Positions 6,191 through 9,690 of a stretch of DNA of 9,690 bases are shown one piece after another; the first letter of the stretch is position 1; each line of letters starts with the position of its first letter. The notes below the pieces were generated by a model, which saw only the letters and a program-made list of their open reading frames with translations, ran no database searches and was not told where the DNA came from. The translations under genes and the position numbers were made by a program. Source of the DNA: Deltaproteobacteria bacterium. GTDB taxonomy: Bacteria; Desulfobacterota; Desulfobacteria; Desulfobacterales; SG8-13. Location: NCBI GenBank assembly GCA_030670715.1, contig DAOVBC010000067.1, forward strand, positions 1 through 9,690, given 5' to 3'.

Positions 6191-7444
6191 ATGGACAAAA
6201 TTATCGTGGAAGGCGGAAGGCCGCTGGAAGGAGAGGTGAGAATCAGCGGCGCAAAAAATGCTGCGCTGCCGATCCTTATGTCTTCATTGCTTACAGACGG
6301 CCTGAATACATATACGAACGTTCCTCATCTAAAAGATATTGAAAGCACCAAATCGTTGCTTGCCCGGCTTGGTGCAAGTGTCGAAACGGAGGGAGAGACG
6401 GTCCGGATCGATGCCAGCGGATTTGACAACCCCGAGGCCCCGTATGACCTGGTGCGGAAAATGCGGGCTTCGGTTCTGGTGCTGGGGCCTCTGGTTGCCA
6501 GATTAAAAAAAGCCAAGGTGTCCCTGCCGGGCGGTTGTGCCATCGGCGCACGACCGATAAATCTGCACCTGAAAGGCCTCAGCCTTCTGGGGGCGACCAT
6601 CGATATACAGCACGGCTATGTAGAGGCAACAGCCGATCAACTGAAGGGGGCTGAGATCAATTTCGACACTCCGACCGTAACCGGTACGGAGAACCTGATG
6701 ATGGCGGCCGCTCTGGCCGACGGTGTAACGGTGCTGCGAAATTCGGCCCGTGAACCGGAAGTGGTCACCCTGGCAAACGTATTAAACCAGATGGGTGCCG
6801 ACATACAGGGGGCCGGAACTGCGGTGATAACTATTCGCGGCGTTCCGGCGCTCAAACCGGTGTCATGCACCATCATTCCGGATCGCATCGAAGCGGGCAC
6901 CTTCATGGTTGCCGCGGCAATGACGGGCGGCAAGATAACCCTGACAGATTGTCAGCCCGACCATCTGGGGGCTCTTGTCGATAAATTAACGCTGGCCGGT
7001 GCCGATATCCGTATCCAACCCGGACGTATCACTGTTACGGGCAGCGATGATATCCGTAGCGTCGATGTCAGAACCCAGCCTTATCCGGGCTTTCCAACAG
7101 ACATGCAGGCGCAGTTCATGGTGCTTATGTCGATTGCCGGCGGTTCGAGCATCATCACCGAATCAATTTTTGAAAACCGCTTTATCCACGTCAGTGAACT
7201 GCGACGATTGGGCGCTGACATAAAGGTCTCCGGCAACACGGCCGTAGTGCGCGGTGTATCGCAGTTGTCCGCCGCTCCGGTGATGGCCACCGATCTCAGA
7301 GCGAGTGCGTCATTAATACTGGCCGGTCTGGTTGCCAGGGGAAAAACCGAGGTTAATCGCGTATACCACCTGGATCGGGGATATCAGGCTATCGAGAAAA
7401 AATTTGCCGATCTCGGTGCAGCCATCCGGCGCGTGCGTGGATAA
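6191..7444 (+). CDS. murA: UDP-N-acetylglucosamine 1-carboxyvinyltransferase MurA
   Basis: This cytoplasmic enzyme transfers enolpyruvate from phosphoenolpyruvate to UDP-GlcNAc, the first committed step of peptidoglycan synthesis. The 417-residue length is standard for the family. Key residues are all present: K22 and N23 in the SGAKNAALPIL motif, the loop cysteine C116 in LPGGCAIGARP (the residue alkylated by fosfomycin in sensitive enzymes), R121, the catalytic-base aspartate D304 in PGFPTDMQAQ, D368 and R370 in TDLRASASL, and R396 near the C-terminus. Both inside-out alpha/beta halves are intact. With Cys rather than Asp at position 116, this enzyme is predicted to be fosfomycin-sensitive, as an inference from the family. 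AGGGA (6178-6182) supports the start. The gene follows a terminator and an inverted repeat, and comEC begins 24 bp after its stop. Confidence 0.97.
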   Translation: MDKIIVEGGRPLEGEVRISGAKNAALPILMSSLLTDGLNTYTNVPHLKDIESTKSLLARLGASVETEGETVRIDASGFDNPEAPYDLVRKMRASVLVLGPLVARLKKAKVSLPGGCAIGARPINLHLKGLSLLGATIDIQHGYVEATADQLKGAEINFDTPTVTGTENLMMAAALADGVTVLRNSAREPEVVTLANVLNQMGADIQGAGTAVITIRGVPALKPVSCTIIPDRIEAGTFMVAAAMTGGKITLTDCQPDHLGALVDKLTLAGADIRIQPGRITVTGSDDIRSVDVRTQPYPGFPTDMQAQFMVLMSIAGGSSIITESIFENRFIHVSELRRLGADIKVSGNTAVVRGVSQLSAAPVMATDLRASASLILAGLVARGKTEVNRVYHLDRGYQAIEKKFADLGAAIRRVRG

Positions 7445-7468
7445 ACAGATGCAGCTATCGTACGGCCC

Positions 7469-9690
7469 ATGACCGTTAAATTTTATTCGCGCCCCGTCAT
7501 CCCCCTGCTTATTTTCCTGATAGCCGGTATTATTGGCGGTGCGGCATTTCCGGGCTATCGCACATGGGTTCTTGCCGCCTCCGCCGTGATTACCTTTCAG
7601 TTTTTCTACTGCATCATCCGTCAAAAAACGGCCGGTATTTCCCCTCTTTTTTTGTTTCTGGGGCTGGGTTATCTGTCGATTCAACCCTGGATGACGCAGG
7701 ACTTCCCGGCCCATCACGTTATTCATTACACTGACGCCCAAAAATGGCGGATTGTTGGAACGGTTGACACGTATCCATTAAGATTTCCGAATCGCATAAA
7801 ATTCATACTGTCCGTTGAGACCCTCGCAGATATGAAGGCACCCATCCCGGTTACCGGAAAAATTCGCGTGACGGTCGCCGGAAGAAATCTCGAGCTTGGG
7901 CAAGGCGACCGCATTGCGTTTTCCAGTAAAATCCGATCCATCCGCAATTTTAATAACCCCGGCGGATTTAATTATAAAAGATATATGGCGTTCAGAAACG
8001 TCCGGGGTTCGTCATACAGCCGGGAAGAAAAAGTTACGTTCCTGGAGAGCGCATCCGGCAAGTCGTTTTCCGGCAGGATTGCCACCGCCCGTCGTTATAT
8101 ATCAAAACACATCGAAAAAACCGGAGAAGGGGATCATCGTGATGTGCTGAAAGCATTGATACTCGGAGATCGCAGTCGAATATCGCCGCAACTTCGCGAA
8201 GCCTTTCATCGCTCCGGGATCGGTCATCTGCTGGCCATATCGGGCCTGCACATCGGTATTGTGGCCTCGGTTGCATTTGTCTTTTTTGTCTGGGTGTTAT
8301 CGCGGTTTAAGATTTTGCTATGGAAGGCATGGACCCGCAAGGGGGCCGCGATCCTCTCTTTCTTACCCGTGCTGGTATATGCGCTGCTGGCCGGGATGTC
8401 TCCCTCGACCCAGAGAGCGCTTATCATGGTGGGCATCTTTTTGCTGACCTTTCTGCTCGACAGGGATCATGATCTGATGAACACGCTGGCCGTAGCCGCG
8501 ATACTGATTCTGGTAGTTTATCCACCCGCACTTTTCACCATTTCTTTTCAACTCTCTTTCGTTGCGGTTTTTTCCATTGTATATGGTATTTCCCGTGTTG
8601 CGCGCCCCCAGAACGCATTTTCCAAGCGTGCCGGAAATCGTTTGTTCAGCAAGATCGTCACATTCTTTTACGTCTCAGTATTTGCAACCCTGGGGATACT
8701 CCCGCTTGTGATGTATTATTTCAACCAGGTTTCTTTGGTTGGAGTTTTCGCCAACTTTATATTTGTTCCCATGATCGGCTTTGCTGTTGTTCCCCTGGGA
8801 TTGATGGCGGTGTTTTTTTTGCCCGTCAGTGAACTGATATCATCCTGGCTCATGCAGATCGCAGCCAATATTTTGCAGGTGGCGCTAAAGTGGGTGACCC
8901 TGATTTCGGATATACCTGCAGCGGCGGTGAAAACCATAACGCCTTCGGTTCTTGAAATCTGTTGTTACTATCTTCTGGTCTGGAGCGTAATAAACTTGAA
9001 ACTCTTTCGAAGCCATACGGACACAGGTGATACAGCGGCCCTTGAAACGGGAACTGGGGTGGCCGCATCGTCCGGTTTGATGCCGCATTCAATAATCAAG
9101 CGATTGTCCGGGCGCAGGATGGCCGGATTCGGTATGATCTGTGTTTTGCTGGTGCTTGGGCTCGACGTTGGCTACTGGGCCTATCAGCGTTTCTGGCGGA
9201 GCGATCTGCGCGTGACGATTCTTGACGTGGGCCAGGGCAGTGCCGCCCTGCTGGAATTGCCGGGCGGTTATTGCGTCATGGCAGACGGTGGGGGCTTTTC
9301 TAATAATGCTGTTTTCGATGTCGGCGCCAGGGTTGTGGCACCTTATTTGTGGCGCAAAAAGATCAGAACAATTGAAACCCTCATCCTTTCACACCCGAAC
9401 AGCGACCATCTGAACGGGCTGGTCTATATCGCCAAGCATTTTCATGTGAAAAACGTCTGGACCAATGATGAACCAAGGAAAACCATGGGCTATCGCCTGT
9501 TCATGGAAATTGTCGATAAGAAAAATATTTTCCGGCCGCCATACCCCGCCATACCCCGGCAGAACGAAATCAACGGCGTGCGGTTGACCATCTTCTATCC
9601 CCCGTCGGATTTTTCTAAAAGAAGAAAGAAAGATCGCTGGCGTCGAAAAACAAACAACAATTCGCTGGTATTCAAAGCCGCCCTGGGGGA
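7469..9690 (+). CDS. comEC: ComEC/Rec2-type DNA-uptake channel protein (3' end outside window)
   Basis: This is an inner-membrane protein of natural transformation that carries single-stranded DNA into the cytoplasm. The frame runs open from 7469 to the window end, giving 740 residues of a protein usually 750-850 long. Domain order is typical: two N-terminal helices (about 10-65), a DUF4131/OB-fold region with NNPGGFNYKRYM (162-173), the Competence domain with the hallmark HLLAISGLHIG (253-263) and many helices up to about 520, a helix at 551-573, and a C-terminal metallo-beta-lactamase-like domain starting at LDVGQG (585-590). In that domain the metal motif reads SHPNSDHLNG (641-650), with N644 in place of the second histidine of HXHXDH. 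The start is the first ATG after an in-frame TAA at 7442-7444; no clear ribosome site precedes it, so translation may be coupled to murA. Confidence 0.92.
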   Translation, partial: MTVKFYSRPVIPLLIFLIAGIIGGAAFPGYRTWVLAASAVITFQFFYCIIRQKTAGISPLFLFLGLGYLSIQPWMTQDFPAHHVIHYTDAQKWRIVGTVDTYPLRFPNRIKFILSVETLADMKAPIPVTGKIRVTVAGRNLELGQGDRIAFSSKIRSIRNFNNPGGFNYKRYMAFRNVRGSSYSREEKVTFLESASGKSFSGRIATARRYISKHIEKTGEGDHRDVLKALILGDRSRISPQLREAFHRSGIGHLLAISGLHIGIVASVAFVFFVWVLSRFKILLWKAWTRKGAAILSFLPVLVYALLAGMSPSTQRALIMVGIFLLTFLLDRDHDLMNTLAVAAILILVVYPPALFTISFQLSFVAVFSIVYGISRVARPQNAFSKRAGNRLFSKIVTFFYVSVFATLGILPLVMYYFNQVSLVGVFANFIFVPMIGFAVVPLGLMAVFFLPVSELISSWLMQIAANILQVALKWVTLISDIPAAAVKTITPSVLEICCYYLLVWSVINLKLFRSHTDTGDTAALETGTGVAASSGLMPHSIIKRLSGRRMAGFGMICVLLVLGLDVGYWAYQRFWRSDLRVTILDVGQGSAALLELPGGYCVMADGGGFSNNAVFDVGARVVAPYLWRKKIRTIETLILSHPNSDHLNGLVYIAKHFHVKNVWTNDEPRKTMGYRLFMEIVDKKNIFRPPYPAIPRQNEINGVRLTIFYPPSDFSKRRKKDRWRRKTNNNSLVFKAALG

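Noticed and set aside
7449..7472. 7-codon frame whose TGA overlaps the comEC ATG as ATGA.
   Set aside because: No ribosome site precedes it and seven codons carry almost no signal; comEC is more simply coupled to murA.
9541..9560. Tandem near-repeat of ATACCCCGCC inside comEC.
   Set aside because: Only two units, in frame with an ordinary coding stretch; likely chance or a small duplication without further support.

Overview
The window reads as chromosomal DNA of a sulfate-reducing member of the Desulfobacterota (former Deltaproteobacteria). The main reason is a complete four-gene set matching the Qrc menaquinone reductase, a complex described from sulfate reducers that use periplasmic hydrogenases and formate dehydrogenases. 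All recognisable genes lie on the + strand and are tightly packed. I saw no mobile element, CRISPR array, tRNA or rRNA.

Layout: (1) positions 1-350 are the 3' end of a cytochrome c assembly gene (CcsA/ResC type, with the tryptophan-rich heme-handling motif). (2) A 223-bp gap (351-573) holds a possible -35 box, several short GC-rich inverted repeats and a T9 run, and looks like the leader of the next operon. (3) 574-5874 is qrcABCD: a membrane-anchored multiheme cytochrome c, a Tat-exported molybdopterin-oxidoreductase-like protein that seems to lack its metal ligand, a 16-cysteine iron-sulfur protein, and a ten-helix NrfD-type membrane protein. (4) 5895-6053 is a 52-residue one-helix membrane protein with a strong ribosome binding site, 20 bp after qrcD. 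It was probably missed or left hypothetical elsewhere, and could be an extra Qrc subunit. (5) A terminator (about 6078-6129) closes that unit. (6) murA (6191-7444) makes the first committed peptidoglycan precursor and is preceded by a perfect AT-rich inverted repeat. (7) A comEC/rec2-like DNA-uptake channel gene starts at 7469, 24 bp after murA, and is still open at the window end.

How the genes work together: the CcsA-type protein would deliver heme to the periplasm and attach it to the CXXCH sites of cytochromes such as QrcA. By analogy with the characterised Desulfovibrio complex, QrcA takes electrons from the periplasmic type I cytochrome c3 pool. QrcB and QrcC pass them through iron-sulfur clusters to a quinone site on QrcD, and menaquinol then feeds the membrane complexes of sulfate reduction. 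QrcABC is also related to the ActAB part of alternative complex III. murA and comEC are housekeeping or envelope genes separated from qrc by the terminator.

The most interesting unexplained items are the small protein after qrcD, the heme and histidine count in QrcA, a 25-codon micro-ORF that overlaps the qrcB start by ATGA, the structured qrcA leader, acidic tails on both QrcA and QrcD, and the inverted repeat before murA.
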